Notes: generated by a model not told the origin, from the sequence alone. A stretch of 64,000 nucleotides of DNA from Streptomyces sp. TSRI0107 (GCF_001905845.1 NZ_LIVZ01000009.1:302348-366347), one strand, 5' to 3'. Positions 46,374 to 54,785 are shown, numbered from the stretch's first letter. Made by a program: numbers and translations.

Positions 46374-47200
46374 TGCCGCTGTTCCGCACCCGGCGCCCCG
46401 CTCCCCCGCCCGCCCCGGCCGCCGGGGACGTCCTCGCCGAGACGGAGAACCTGCACGTCCGGCTCGGCGCGCGGCATGTGCTCCGAGGCGTCGACGTCAC
46501 CGTCCGCGCGGGCGAGGTGCTGGCCCTGGTCGGCCCCAACGGGGCGGGCAAGTCGACCCTGTTGGGCGCGCTCGCCGCCGATCTCCCGGCCGCCGAGGGG
46601 GTCGTACGGATCCACGGGCGTCCGGCGGGCGACTGGCCCGCGCCCGAACTGGCGCTGCGCCGCTCGGTGTTGCCGCAGTCGGCGGCGCTGTCCTTCCCGT
46701 TCACGGTGGCGGAGGTGGTCCGGATGGGCCGGGCCCCGTACGCCGGGACCCCGCTGGAGGACCAGGACGACACGGCGGTGGCCGCCGCGATGGCCGCGAC
46801 CGAGGTGACCGCCTTCGCCGTACGGCCGTTCTCCGCGCTCAGCGGCGGCGAACGGGCCCGGGTCGCGCTCGCCCGGGTGCTCGCCCAGCGGGCCCCGCTG
46901 CTGCTGCTCGACGAGCCGACCGCCGCGCTCGACCTCAGACACCAGGAGCTGGTGCTGCGGTTGTGCCGGGAGCGGGCGGCGGCCGGGGACGCGGTGGTGG
47001 TGGTCCTGCACGACCTGGGCCTCGCGGCGGCGTACGCGCACCGCGTCGCGGTACTGCGGGCGGGCCGCGTCGCGGCGGCCGGCCCGCCGGCGGAGGTCTT
47101 CTCCGACCGTCTGCTGTCGGAGGTCTACGGCCAGCCGGTGGAGGTGCTGCCGCATCCGCGCACCGGAGCGGTGCTGGTGACACCGCGCAGGGACGGCTGA
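46373..47200 (+). CDS. hmuV: Heme ABC transporter ATP-binding protein
   Basis: ATPase of 275 residues energising HmuU. Walker A LVGPNGAGKSTLLGAL, signature LSGGERARVALARVL, Walker B LLLLDEPTAALDLRHQ and switch VLHDLGLAAAYAHR. SVLPQSAALSFPFTVAEVVRMGR is the wording typical of HmuV. A Pro/Ala-rich 20-residue N-terminal extension is present. The ATG overlaps the hmuU TGA by one base, with AAGGAG 10 nt upstream. Confidence 0.92.
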   Translation: MPLFRTRRPAPPPAPAAGDVLAETENLHVRLGARHVLRGVDVTVRAGEVLALVGPNGAGKSTLLGALAADLPAAEGVVRIHGRPAGDWPAPELALRRSVLPQSAALSFPFTVAEVVRMGRAPYAGTPLEDQDDTAVAAAMAATEVTAFAVRPFSALSGGERARVALARVLAQRAPLLLLDEPTAALDLRHQELVLRLCRERAAAGDAVVVVLHDLGLAAAYAHRVAVLRAGRVAAAGPPAEVFSDRLLSEVYGQPVEVLPHPRTGAVLVTPRRDG

Positions 47201-47297
47201 CAGGTCACGGTGTGGCCGCTGTGCCCGGTCCCGGCAACCGGCGTCCATCCCGCCCCGGTAGGGTTCGCCTCCGGGAAGGGGAAGGTGAAGGAGCCCG

Positions 47298-48296
47298 ATG
47301 AGCAGGGATCGCAGCCCGCGCCGGCTTCGCAGGCGTGACCGGAACGCTCTCATAGCGGCCTCGTTGACCGCTATGTCACTGACCGCGAGCGGGTGCGTGG
47401 TGGTGCACGGCGAGCGCGAGGTGCTGCCCGCGACCACCCGCGCCGAGGCCGCCGAGGCGCTGGAGGAGTTCACGGCCGCGTACAACAAGGCCGACAAGGA
47501 GTACGACAGCACCCAGGACGCCGAGTTCGTCACCGGGCCGCTCGCCGACATCGACGGCGCCCGGCTGAAGGCGGGCCGGGCGAACAACCCGGCCGGCAAC
47601 CCGGACCACAGCGCGCTGGAGTTCTCGGACGCCGAGTACACCATCCCCAAGAAGGCCGGCTGGCCGCGCTGGTTCCTCGCCGACGCGCAGGCGAACAAGG
47701 GCGGCACCGCCCGCTGGCTGCTGGTGTTCACCCGCGACGGGCTCGACGAGCCGTGGCAGGTGTCGTATCTGACGCTGGTCGCCCCGGACGCCGTACCGGA
47801 GTTCGAGAAGGACAAGGACGGCTGGGCCGAGGCGGTGCCCGCGAACTCGTCCGGACTGACCGTCTCCCCGGGCGGCCTGAGCAAGGCTTACACCACCTAC
47901 CTCAAGGAGAACGGCTCGGAGTTCGCGCCCGGCCTGCACACCAGCCAGTGGCGGACCCAGCGTCAGAAGGACGCGCGGAAGCCGGGCCTCGTCACCCAGT
48001 ACATCGACTCGCCGCTGACCGACGGCGCCTACGCCCCGGTCGCGCTGCGCACGGAGGACGGCGGGGCGCTGGTGTTCTTCACCACCCGCCACTACGTGAA
48101 GCAGACCGCCCACGCGGGTTCCACGGTGCCGACGCCGACCAAGGACGTGCTGGCCCTGACGACCGGCGAGATCAAGCAGTCGCTGACGAAGGAGATCGTC
48201 TCCAACGAGGTGGCCCTCGTCCCGGAGAAGAGCCCCGGGTCGCAGGTCTCCGTGCTGGGGCGGATCCAGGGGATGACCTCGGCGAAGGGCGAATAG
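47298..48296 (+). CDS. Putative lipoprotein, unknown function
   Basis: Protein of 332 residues with a basic N terminus, hydrophobic stretch and lipobox LTASGC (Cys33), so anchored outside. The rest has a repeat-like two-domain layout (TRAEAAEALEEFTAAYNKADKEY early; KAYTTYLKENGSEFAPG later) found in conserved Streptomyces lipoproteins. It does not look like a type-III heme-binding protein, so it is not a clear replacement for HmuT. AAGGAG stands 4 nt before the ATG; a TAGGGT -10-like box at 47261 suggests its own promoter. Confidence 0.78.
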   Translation: MSRDRSPRRLRRRDRNALIAASLTAMSLTASGCVVVHGEREVLPATTRAEAAEALEEFTAAYNKADKEYDSTQDAEFVTGPLADIDGARLKAGRANNPAGNPDHSALEFSDAEYTIPKKAGWPRWFLADAQANKGGTARWLLVFTRDGLDEPWQVSYLTLVAPDAVPEFEKDKDGWAEAVPANSSGLTVSPGGLSKAYTTYLKENGSEFAPGLHTSQWRTQRQKDARKPGLVTQYIDSPLTDGAYAPVALRTEDGGALVFFTTRHYVKQTAHAGSTVPTPTKDVLALTTGEIKQSLTKEIVSNEVALVPEKSPGSQVSVLGRIQGMTSAKGE

Positions 48297-48306
48297 CCCC
48301 GGACGT

Positions 48307-49035
48307 CTAGTGCCGGAGGGGCCAGGCCGTGTGCGCGTGGTCCTCGCCGGCGTGGCGGGCGCAGGCGTCCGTGAGGTGTTCCAGCAGGGTGAGCGGGTCG
48401 GGCAGCGCGTGCTCCGGGCCGCGCACCCAGTGCACGGTCTGGTCGTCGCCGGGGAGCCGGGCGGGCGGTACGAGGACGTAGGAGCCGCGGCAGTGCCAGC
48501 GCAGGCCCGGGTGCTCGTCCATGGTCTCGGGGTGGCAGTCCAGCTCGCACGGCCACCACTCGTCCTCGTCCTCGGGGGTGCCGCGGGTGAGGGTGAAGAA
48601 CAGCATGCGGCCGTCGTCGCTCTCGGCGACCGGGCCGACCTCGACGCCGGCGGCGAGCAGCCCGGCGAGCGCCTCACGGCCCGCTCCCAGCGGCACGTCG
48701 AGGACGTCGTGCACCATGCCGGTCGCGGTGATGAAGTTGGCCTGCGGCTGGTGGCGGGCCCAGCGCTCGATCTGGGCGCGGTCGGTGGTCGACTGCGTCT
48801 GCCAGGCGAAGGACACCGGGTGCCGGGCGGGGGTGGGACAGCCGACCCGGTCGCAGGAGCAGCGGTAGTCGGGCGCCGGGTGCGCGGCGGGCGCCAGCGG
48901 CAGCCCCGCGGCGGCGGCGGCGAGCAGCAGGGCCTCACGGCCGCCGTCCTCGGCGGTGTCCTTGGGGCCGCCTCCCCGCAGCCACTGGGAGAGTCTGCCC
49001 CGCAGGCCGCTCCGGCCGCCGAACTCCGCGCTCAT
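48307..49035 (-). CDS. Stand-alone primase-polymerase (prim-pol N-terminal) domain protein
   Basis: Protein of 242 residues. It resembles the bifunctional DNA primase/polymerase N-terminal domain of plasmid and phage replication proteins: a zinc-like CSCDRVGCPTPARHPV segment (three Cys), IERWARHQPQANFITATG, then a GSYVLVPPARL core strand. There is no attached helicase. The Asp metal ligands are not obvious, so catalytic activity is doubtful. GAGGGG precedes the ATG. Such orphan copies are common in Streptomyces chromosomes and their role is unknown. Confidence 0.75.
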   Translation of the reverse strand: MSAEFGGRSGLRGRLSQWLRGGGPKDTAEDGGREALLLAAAAAGLPLAPAAHPAPDYRCSCDRVGCPTPARHPVSFAWQTQSTTDRAQIERWARHQPQANFITATGMVHDVLDVPLGAGREALAGLLAAGVEVGPVAESDDGRMLFFTLTRGTPEDEDEWWPCELDCHPETMDEHPGLRWHCRGSYVLVPPARLPGDDQTVHWVRGPEHALPDPLTLLEHLTDACARHAGEDHAHTAWPLRH

Positions 49036-49163
49036 CTATCCCCTCGCCTCGCCTGTCGTGCGGACAGCATGCCTTATGGTCGCACCATCCTGCGCTCCGG
49101 GGGGCCCAAGTACCCAACCGGGGTACAGGGGACGAGACGTACCCCACACCGGCGCGCGGCGGC

Positions 49164-49793
49164 TCAGCGCGGTGCGAGGCCGTACAGGGCGTAGTCGACG
49201 AGGGTGTCCGTGTACTCGTAGGAGATCGGTCCGGTGCGCTGGAGCCAGCGCTGGGCGAGCGGGGAGACGAACAGCTCCAGGGCGATGCGCGGGTCGATCT
49301 CCGGGCGGACGTCCCCGGCGTCCTGGGCGGCGCGCAGCCGGTCGACGTACAGCTGGAGTGACGGTTCGAGGAGCTGGGCCACGAAGACGCGGCCCAGCTC
49401 CTCGTTGACGACTCCTTCGGCGGCGAGGGCGCGGGAGGGGACTTCGAAGCGCGGGTCGAGGAGTTCGTCGACGGTGGCCCGCAGCACCAGCTTGAGGTCG
49501 GCCGCGAGGTCGCCGGTGTCCGGCAGGGCGTAGTCGCCGGGCTGACCGCCGGCCTGCTCGTTGGCCTGCTCGGCGAGGTCGAGGAAGGCCTCCAGCAGCA
49601 CGTCGGCCTTGGATGACCACCAGCGGTAGATCGTCTGCTTGCCGACTCCGGCGCGGGCGGCGATGCCTTCGATGGTGGTCTTGGGGTAGCCGACCTCGCC
49701 GACGAGGGCGAGGGCTGCGTCGTAGATGGCGCGGCGGGACTTCTCGCTGCGGCGGGAGGCGTCGGGGGCGGTTTTGCGCGCGATGGAGGACAT
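49164..49793 (-). CDS. TetR-family transcriptional regulator
   Basis: Regulator of 209 residues with HTH YPKTTIEGIAARAGVGKQTIYRWWSSKADVLLEAF and a TetR_C-type helical ligand domain (ISYEYTDTLVDYALYGLAPR end). It faces a small DUF6243-like gene; two palindromes in the 109-nt spacer are likely operators, so it probably controls itself and that gene. Confidence 0.9.
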   Translation of the reverse strand: MSSIARKTAPDASRRSEKSRRAIYDAALALVGEVGYPKTTIEGIAARAGVGKQTIYRWWSSKADVLLEAFLDLAEQANEQAGGQPGDYALPDTGDLAADLKLVLRATVDELLDPRFEVPSRALAAEGVVNEELGRVFVAQLLEPSLQLYVDRLRAAQDAGDVRPEIDPRIALELFVSPLAQRWLQRTGPISYEYTDTLVDYALYGLAPR

Positions 49794-49816
49794 GGCTCGA
49801 ATCTATCAGGTTGACA

Positions 49817-49829
49817 AGACGGTCCGTCT
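49817..49829. promoter_or_regulatory. Palindrome 1 in the TetR/small-protein spacer
   Basis: AGACGG-T-CCGTCT is a perfect 13-bp dyad directly following a TTGACA -35-like hexamer (49811-49816). It fits a TetR operator overlapping a promoter. Confidence 0.6.
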
Positions 49830-49859
49830 CGCCTCACCCTGGGGATCACGGAAAGCGAG

Positions 49860-49873
49860 ACGAGACGTCTCGT
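49860..49873. promoter_or_regulatory. Palindrome 2 in the TetR/small-protein spacer
   Basis: ACGAGACGTCTCGT is a perfect 14-bp palindrome located 30 nt before the small gene and 66 nt upstream of tetR. It shares the GAGACG core with palindrome 1. Confidence 0.65.
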
Positions 49874-49902
49874 TGTGACGGGATCGCAGAAGGAGACACA
49901 CC

Positions 49903-50085
49903 ATGACCCGAGGCGGAGCAGGGAGCATGCTGGGCGTCGGCGGTACGCGGCGGAACCTCGGCCGCAAGGCCCTGCGGGGCGGCGGCAAGGGCGGCCGGAT
50001 CGGCGGCGGCCAGGACGCGCAGGCCCAGAAGCGGGAGCTGCTGCTCAGGTTGCAGCAGCGGCGCGAGGACGAGAAACGGGACTGA
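49903..50085 (+). CDS. Small basic DUF6243-like protein (60 residues)
   Basis: Gly/Arg-rich protein (TRGGAGSMLGVGGTRRNL, then RGGGKGGRIGGG) ending in a charged helix (AQKRELLLRLQQRREDEKR). AAGGAG at 8 nt before the ATG and regulated context make it a real gene. It matches, from memory, the Streptomyces DUF6243 family. Nucleic-acid or ribosome binding is possible from its composition; function unknown. Confidence 0.8.
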   Translation: MTRGGAGSMLGVGGTRRNLGRKALRGGGKGGRIGGGQDAQAQKRELLLRLQQRREDEKRD

Positions 50086-50100
50086 GGCGACTGAGGCGAC

Positions 50101-51120
50101 TCAGCCGAGGCCGTCGGTGTCCCGTGCCGGCGGCCAGGAGTCGCCCCAGTCGGCATCGCGGGCGGCGCGGTAGTCGTCGCCGTGCCGCTTGGTGACCGTG
50201 GTGCGGCGCAGCCGCTCGTCGGCCTCGCACAGGTCCAGCAGCACCTGGCCCTTGCGGATCTGCGGGCGCCGGACGACCCGGGCGGGAGCCGGGGCGACGG
50301 GGAAGCGGACGGCGGCGACGTAGCTGAACTTCTCGTCCTCGTAGGCGAGGGAGCCGCCCTTGACCTGGCGGTGCAGGGAGGAGCGGCTGACCCGGGCCGA
50401 GAAGTGGCACCAGTCGGTGCCGGGGACGATGGGGCAGGCGGCGCTGTGCGGACAGGGGGCGGCGATGTGGAAGCCGGCGGCGACGAGGCGGTCGCGGGCG
50501 GCGAGCATCCGGGCGTAGCCGTCGGGGGTGCCGGCCTCGACGATCACGACGGCCCGGGCGGCCTCGGCGGCGGCGTCGACGAGGGCGGCGCGGTCGGGTT
50601 CCGACAGCTCGTTGAGGACATAGGAGACGGTGACGAGATCAGTGCTCTCCAGGGTGAGCGCCGCTCCGATCCGGGAGCGCTGCCAGCGCACGTCCCGCAG
50701 CAGCGGGTTCGCGGCGGCGATCTCCCGGCCCAGCGCGAGCGCGGGCTCCGCCCAGTCCAGCACGGTGACGGGCCGGACGCCCGGCCAGGTCGCGGCGACC
50801 GCCCAGGTCGCGGCCCCGGTCCCGCCACCGACGTCGACGTGGCCGCCGGGCACCCAGCCGGGCGCCGCGTCGGCGAACGCCGCCAGCGCCGAACGGACCG
50901 CCTCGAACGTGGCCGGCATGCGGTACGCCGCGTACGCGGCCACGTCGGCCCGGAACCGCAGGATGGGCGCGTCGGTCGGCGTCGCCCCCCGGTAGTTGGC
51001 GATCAGCCGCTCGACGGCCTGCGCCGCCTGCTTGGGCGGCAGCCCGTCGAGCAGCCCGGCAAGGGCGGCACGCAGGGTCTCGGCCGGGGCGGACACGGGG
51101 GTGGGGGCGGGGGCGTTCAC
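50101..51120 (-). CDS. Rsm22-like rRNA methyltransferase
   Basis: Protein of 339 residues resembling the Rsm22/METTL17 small-ribosomal-subunit methyltransferase family. The SAM-binding motif is HVDVGGGTGAATWAVAATWPG and motif II is VTVLDWAEPAL. A Cys cluster (CPHSAACPIVPGTDWCHF) followed by basic residues matches the Fe-S or zinc-binding knot of the family. GTG 51120 is 6 nt after a TAGAAT -10 box, without ribosome binding site, so probably leaderless. Confidence 0.85.
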   Translation of the reverse strand: MNAPAPTPVSAPAETLRAALAGLLDGLPPKQAAQAVERLIANYRGATPTDAPILRFRADVAAYAAYRMPATFEAVRSALAAFADAAPGWVPGGHVDVGGGTGAATWAVAATWPGVRPVTVLDWAEPALALGREIAAANPLLRDVRWQRSRIGAALTLESTDLVTVSYVLNELSEPDRAALVDAAAEAARAVVIVEAGTPDGYARMLAARDRLVAAGFHIAAPCPHSAACPIVPGTDWCHFSARVSRSSLHRQVKGGSLAYEDEKFSYVAAVRFPVAPAPARVVRRPQIRKGQVLLDLCEADERLRRTTVTKRHGDDYRAARDADWGDSWPPARDTDGLG

Positions 51121-51811
51121 CTTGCGATTCTAGGGCGGGGGCGGGGGTGAGCGGTGCTCTGGAGGGCGAGCGGTGCGCGCGGACTCCCAGGCCCACATCA
51201 CGGGCCTTCGGCGAAGCCGTCCCACCGACGGCCGGTGGGCGGTGCTTTTGACCAGCAAGCTCTACTACTCCCGCGACCGCGAACCGCTGACCGGTGTCCG
51301 CAACGCCTTCCGAAAGCCGGCTTTCACTTAGGAACCGGTCCTCCTGGCGTGGGACGTTTCGCTCGGATGGGTTCGGAGACCCGGCGAGCGGAGGTCGCGT
51401 CGCGTGCGGGTTCGGAAGTGAGCTGGCATTCAATTCGTCCACCCGCACTGCCGTCCGGCTTGAGCACGGGCGGCAGCGCTGTGCTGGCACCTGCCGCGAC
51501 AGGGCAGGGGCGTGGTGGCGCCCCCGCCCATGCCCCGGCGGCCCTCTGCTGTGAGGTGGGCGTCCTTCGACGCAGCCGCTTCCGGTTGCGGCCGACGTAC
51601 GGTTGAAGTACCGAGGGCATCACGCACTCCGGCCCCCCACGCCGGGTCGTCCTCGGCGAGAGACGAGTGAATCCGGGCCGCCCCCCTGGTCGGCGCGGAG
51701 ACGGGTCGGCACCATGTCCGCCGCGGTCGAGGCAACTCAGCGCAAGCTCATCACGGCAGGAACCGCGCTGAGCACCCGCGCAGGTCCGCGACCCCGCCGA
51801 GGGGAGACGTG
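51121..51811. other. About 690 nt without a supportable gene
   Basis: Only the leaderless promoter of the Rsm22-like gene (51127-51132) is clear. A hairpin (CCCACCG at 51221-51227 and its complement at 51233-51239) followed by TTTT resembles a terminator with no gene before it. A short open stretch at 51241-51330 could be a gene remnant. GC content and codon periodicity are lower than in flanking genes. Confidence 0.45.
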
Positions 51812-52786
51812 ATGGCCCTTTCCAGGCTGGACATCCATCGGCGGAACCGAGGAGAGCGAACGCTCGTCACGCTTGCCGGCGACATCGGGCCGGCCACGAC
51901 GCCGCTGCTGCGGGCCGCAGTGGAGCAGTGTCTGCTGGACGGCGTCACCGAGATCGACATCGACCTGACCACGGTCGGCTCCTGCGACGCCAGGGGCTTG
52001 GACGTCCTCCTGTCGGCAGCACGGCGCGCCGGCCGGGTCCACGCTCGCCTGCGGCTGCACCATCCGTGCGCTCAGATCGCCCGGCTCCTCGATGCCACCG
52101 GATCGACTTCGCTGCTCCTTACGGCCCCCGTGAGTCCCGTGCCGCCCACCGCATCCAGCGACCTCATGAGTACCGCGACGCGGGCGCCCGAGGACCCCGC
52201 GCGTCGGCCGGACCAGCCGGTCCTCAGGGACGGTGTCCGCCTTCGCCGGCTGACCCGCCGGCAGGCAGAAGACATGCGCGAGGACATCGCCGACCTGGCT
52301 GCGGAGTCCGTCGCGGGCACCCTCGGAGAGGCGTACCACGACCGCGGAGACTTCCTGCACCGCTTGGCGGTCACCGCCCACCGCCCCGGCTTCGCCCTGG
52401 TGGTCGCCGAGACGACGGTGCTGGTCGGTTGCGCCTTCGGTTTTCCGGTGGGCTCTGACGGCTCCGACGGCCGGCAGGGCGGCGGAACGCTCCAGGAGAT
52501 CATCCAGCGGCTCACCTCCTGCGCGCGGTTCGTCGTCCTGACCCAGGTCGTGGCCCATCCGCACGCACAGCACCGCGACATCGCCCACCGCCTGCAACAG
52601 CGTCTCCTCACAGACCTGCACTCCTCCCTCGGGGTCACCCTGCTCCATCCTGCCGACCGGGGAGCGCGAGCCGCCTTCTCGTCCTGGGGCTGGCAGAACA
52701 TGGGTGAGGTCCTCGGCCTGCCCGGCCCCGTCGCCCCCTGCGTGCTGACCTTGTCCGCCGGAGGGCAGCCCTTGGCACGCCGATGA
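51812..52786 (+). CDS. STAS domain fused to a GNAT-like acetyltransferase domain
   Basis: Protein of 324 residues. The N-terminal 100 residues form an anti-sigma-factor-antagonist STAS domain (RTLVTLAGDIGPATTPLLRAAVEQCL, then IDLTTVGSCDARGLDVLLSAARRA) in which Ser or Asp at SCDARG is the usual phosphorylation region. After a linker, residues about 135-320 resemble GNAT acetyltransferases (LADLAAESVAGTLG, FALVVAETTVLVGCAFGFPVG, VVAHPHAQHRDIAHRLQQRLL), though the acetyl-CoA loop lacks the usual Gly. GAGGGGA is 6 nt before ATG 51812. First of three same-strand signalling genes. Confidence 0.78.
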   Translation: MALSRLDIHRRNRGERTLVTLAGDIGPATTPLLRAAVEQCLLDGVTEIDIDLTTVGSCDARGLDVLLSAARRAGRVHARLRLHHPCAQIARLLDATGSTSLLLTAPVSPVPPTASSDLMSTATRAPEDPARRPDQPVLRDGVRLRRLTRRQAEDMREDIADLAAESVAGTLGEAYHDRGDFLHRLAVTAHRPGFALVVAETTVLVGCAFGFPVGSDGSDGRQGGGTLQEIIQRLTSCARFVVLTQVVAHPHAQHRDIAHRLQQRLLTDLHSSLGVTLLHPADRGARAAFSSWGWQNMGEVLGLPGPVAPCVLTLSAGGQPLARR

Positions 52787-52945
52787 TGTGGCAGTGCGAT
52801 GGCCGCCCGCCACGCCGCCTGCCACAGCCGGGAGTAATCTGAGACATACCGAGAACTTCCGGGCGCACGATGACGACGGCGCCGTTCCCGGCGAGCGACA
52901 GACACGGGCAGCCGGAAATCGCACGGCCCGGAACGGAATCGCACG

Positions 52946-53458
52946 ATGAACATCACCACAGAGCACGCCGAAGGTGCGGTGCCGGGGGACGGACACTCCT
53001 ACCGGATGCCCTTGCCCCGGCTGCGCCTCATGCCAGGTGTCAGCCATGGCCCGCTGGACGGCGCATGGTGGCCGCGCTGCGACGCACTGGAACTGGAGCT
53101 GCCCGCGCTGGTCGGCTCCTTGGATCCGGGCACCGGCACCGTCACCCGCGTGACCGTGGAAACGGCCGCCTGGCCCGATGCCCCGCAGGAGGTGATGGCG
53201 CCCGGCCACGTGATCGAGGTGGTGCTGACCGATTCCGCCGCCGAGGCGCATGCCATCACCGTGGACTGCGGCACCGTGGGGAGCTGGGAACTGCTGGTGA
53301 TCCCCCCGGACGAGCCGGCCCGAGTGGCCACCCGGCTGCTGACCGCTGCTGCCGACCCCGCGAACCCACTGTCGGCTCCGCGCCTGCTGGCACTCGCCGA
53401 GAGCGGCCTCGACGGACAGAACGCTTGGGAGTCGGAAGGCGGAGCCGGACCGAGATAA
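52946..53458 (+). CDS. DUF5994-like protein
   Basis: Protein of 170 residues with a core PRLRLMPGVSHGPLDGAWWPRCDALELELPALVGSLDP, the pattern of actinobacterial DUF5994 proteins, which are often encoded beside STAS and SpoIIE genes. Biochemical role unknown. The ATG is preceded by a direct repeat of AATCGCACG and has only a weak ribosome binding site. Confidence 0.75.
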   Translation: MNITTEHAEGAVPGDGHSYRMPLPRLRLMPGVSHGPLDGAWWPRCDALELELPALVGSLDPGTGTVTRVTVETAAWPDAPQEVMAPGHVIEVVLTDSAAEAHAITVDCGTVGSWELLVIPPDEPARVATRLLTAAADPANPLSAPRLLALAESGLDGQNAWESEGGAGPR

Positions 53459-53591
53459 GCAGCACGACCCGGCCGACTCCCCGTGACCGTCGGGCCGGGC
53501 GTCCACGACCGCATGATGGAGCCATGGCACCGACACATCCTTTGTCATCCGGGCCCGCCCCGCCCGAAGCGTGACCGCGGAAGGTGAGGGA

Positions 53592-54785
53592 ATGCCAGCA
53601 GGACGGCGACCGGACCGGTCCGAAAGCTTCGGGGAAGCCCTCCTCGGAAAGATCCTGGACAGCGCGCACGAACTCCCGCCCCATCTCATCGGACCCCTGG
53701 TCGCCGACGTGACGGAGCGGCTCGGTGGCCGCCGTCCGCAGGTGCTGTTGCAGGACTACGGCCAGTTGGTGCTCGTACCGCTGCCCGGGGAGGGCCTCAC
53801 CAGCGGGGAACCACAGGTGATCGACGACTCCGAGGCGGGCCGCTGCTTTCTCGACGCCGTCCCCGTGGAGGTGCCTCAGGAAGACGGCGTCCGGGTCCAT
53901 CTGCCCCTACTGGACGGCGGTGACCAGGTGGGGGTCATGGCGGTGACGCTGGACGGCGTCGATGACGACGACCGCCGCCTGCTGCTCAGAATCTCCGGCC
54001 TGGTGGCCGACCTTTTGGTGACCAAGCACGGCTACTCCGACCTGTTCTTCGACGTCCGACGCGATGAGGCCATGAGCGTCGCCGCGGAGATCCAGTGGTC
54101 CCTGCTGCCACCGCTGGCCATGATCATGCCCCGGGTCGCCGTGGCCGGAATCCTGGAACCCGCCTACGACGTGGGCGGCGACAGCTTCGACTACGCGCTG
54201 AACGGCGATGTCCTCCACGTGGTCATGATCGACGCGATGGGCCACGGACTGGACGCGGCCACGATGGCCACCGTGGCCATCGGCGCCTACCGCCACGCCC
54301 GCCGCTCCGGCATCGGACTGTCGGAGATCTACGAGTTCATGGACCGCGCCGTGGCCGAGCAGTTCGGTCCCGAGCACTTCGCCACCGCGCAGATGCTGCA
54401 GCTGGACACCACCACGGGGCAGGTGCAGTGGGTCAACGCCGGGCACCCGCCGCCGATCCTCGTCCGCGACCACCGCGTCGCACAGCGTCTGGTCGCCCCG
54501 ACGACCCTTCCCGTCGGCCTGGGTGGTTCGCAGCCGCGGGTGAGCGAACTGGGGCTGGTGCCCGGGGACCGAGTCCTCTGCTTCACCGACGGAGTGGTCG
54601 AGGAACACAAGAGCGGCGGGGAGGAGTTCGGCGAGGACCAGCTGATCGACTGTGTGAACCAGCTGGAGAGGACCGGCCGCGGCATCCGGGCGGTGACGCG
54701 CTCCCTGTCCCACACGCTCACGCAGGCGCGGGGCGGACAGACCAGCGACGACGCGACACTGCTCATGGTGGAGTGGCGCGGCTGA
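53592..54785 (+). CDS. PP2C/SpoIIE-type serine phosphatase with sensor-like N terminus
   Basis: RsbU-like phosphatase of 397 residues. Residues 1 to about 160 form an input region of possible GAF type (VLVPLPGEGLTSGEPQVIDDS to LLLRISGLVADLLV). The PP2C domain has its metal-binding motifs: AYDVGGDSFDYAL, VVMIDAMGHGLDAATMA, VNAGHPPPILV, LCFTDGVVEE and SDDATLLMVEW. It should dephosphorylate a STAS anti-anti-sigma protein such as the one two genes upstream. ATG 53592 is preferred (AAGGTG nearby) over GTG 53571. Confidence 0.88.
   Translation: MPAGRRPDRSESFGEALLGKILDSAHELPPHLIGPLVADVTERLGGRRPQVLLQDYGQLVLVPLPGEGLTSGEPQVIDDSEAGRCFLDAVPVEVPQEDGVRVHLPLLDGGDQVGVMAVTLDGVDDDDRRLLLRISGLVADLLVTKHGYSDLFFDVRRDEAMSVAAEIQWSLLPPLAMIMPRVAVAGILEPAYDVGGDSFDYALNGDVLHVVMIDAMGHGLDAATMATVAIGAYRHARRSGIGLSEIYEFMDRAVAEQFGPEHFATAQMLQLDTTTGQVQWVNAGHPPPILVRDHRVAQRLVAPTTLPVGLGGSQPRVSELGLVPGDRVLCFTDGVVEEHKSGGEEFGEDQLIDCVNQLERTGRGIRAVTRSLSHTLTQARGGQTSDDATLLMVEWRG

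Noticed and set aside
47298..48296. Lipoprotein downstream of hmuV as the missing heme-binding protein
   Set aside because: It lacks features of type-III substrate-binding proteins, and a separate promoter-like sequence precedes it.
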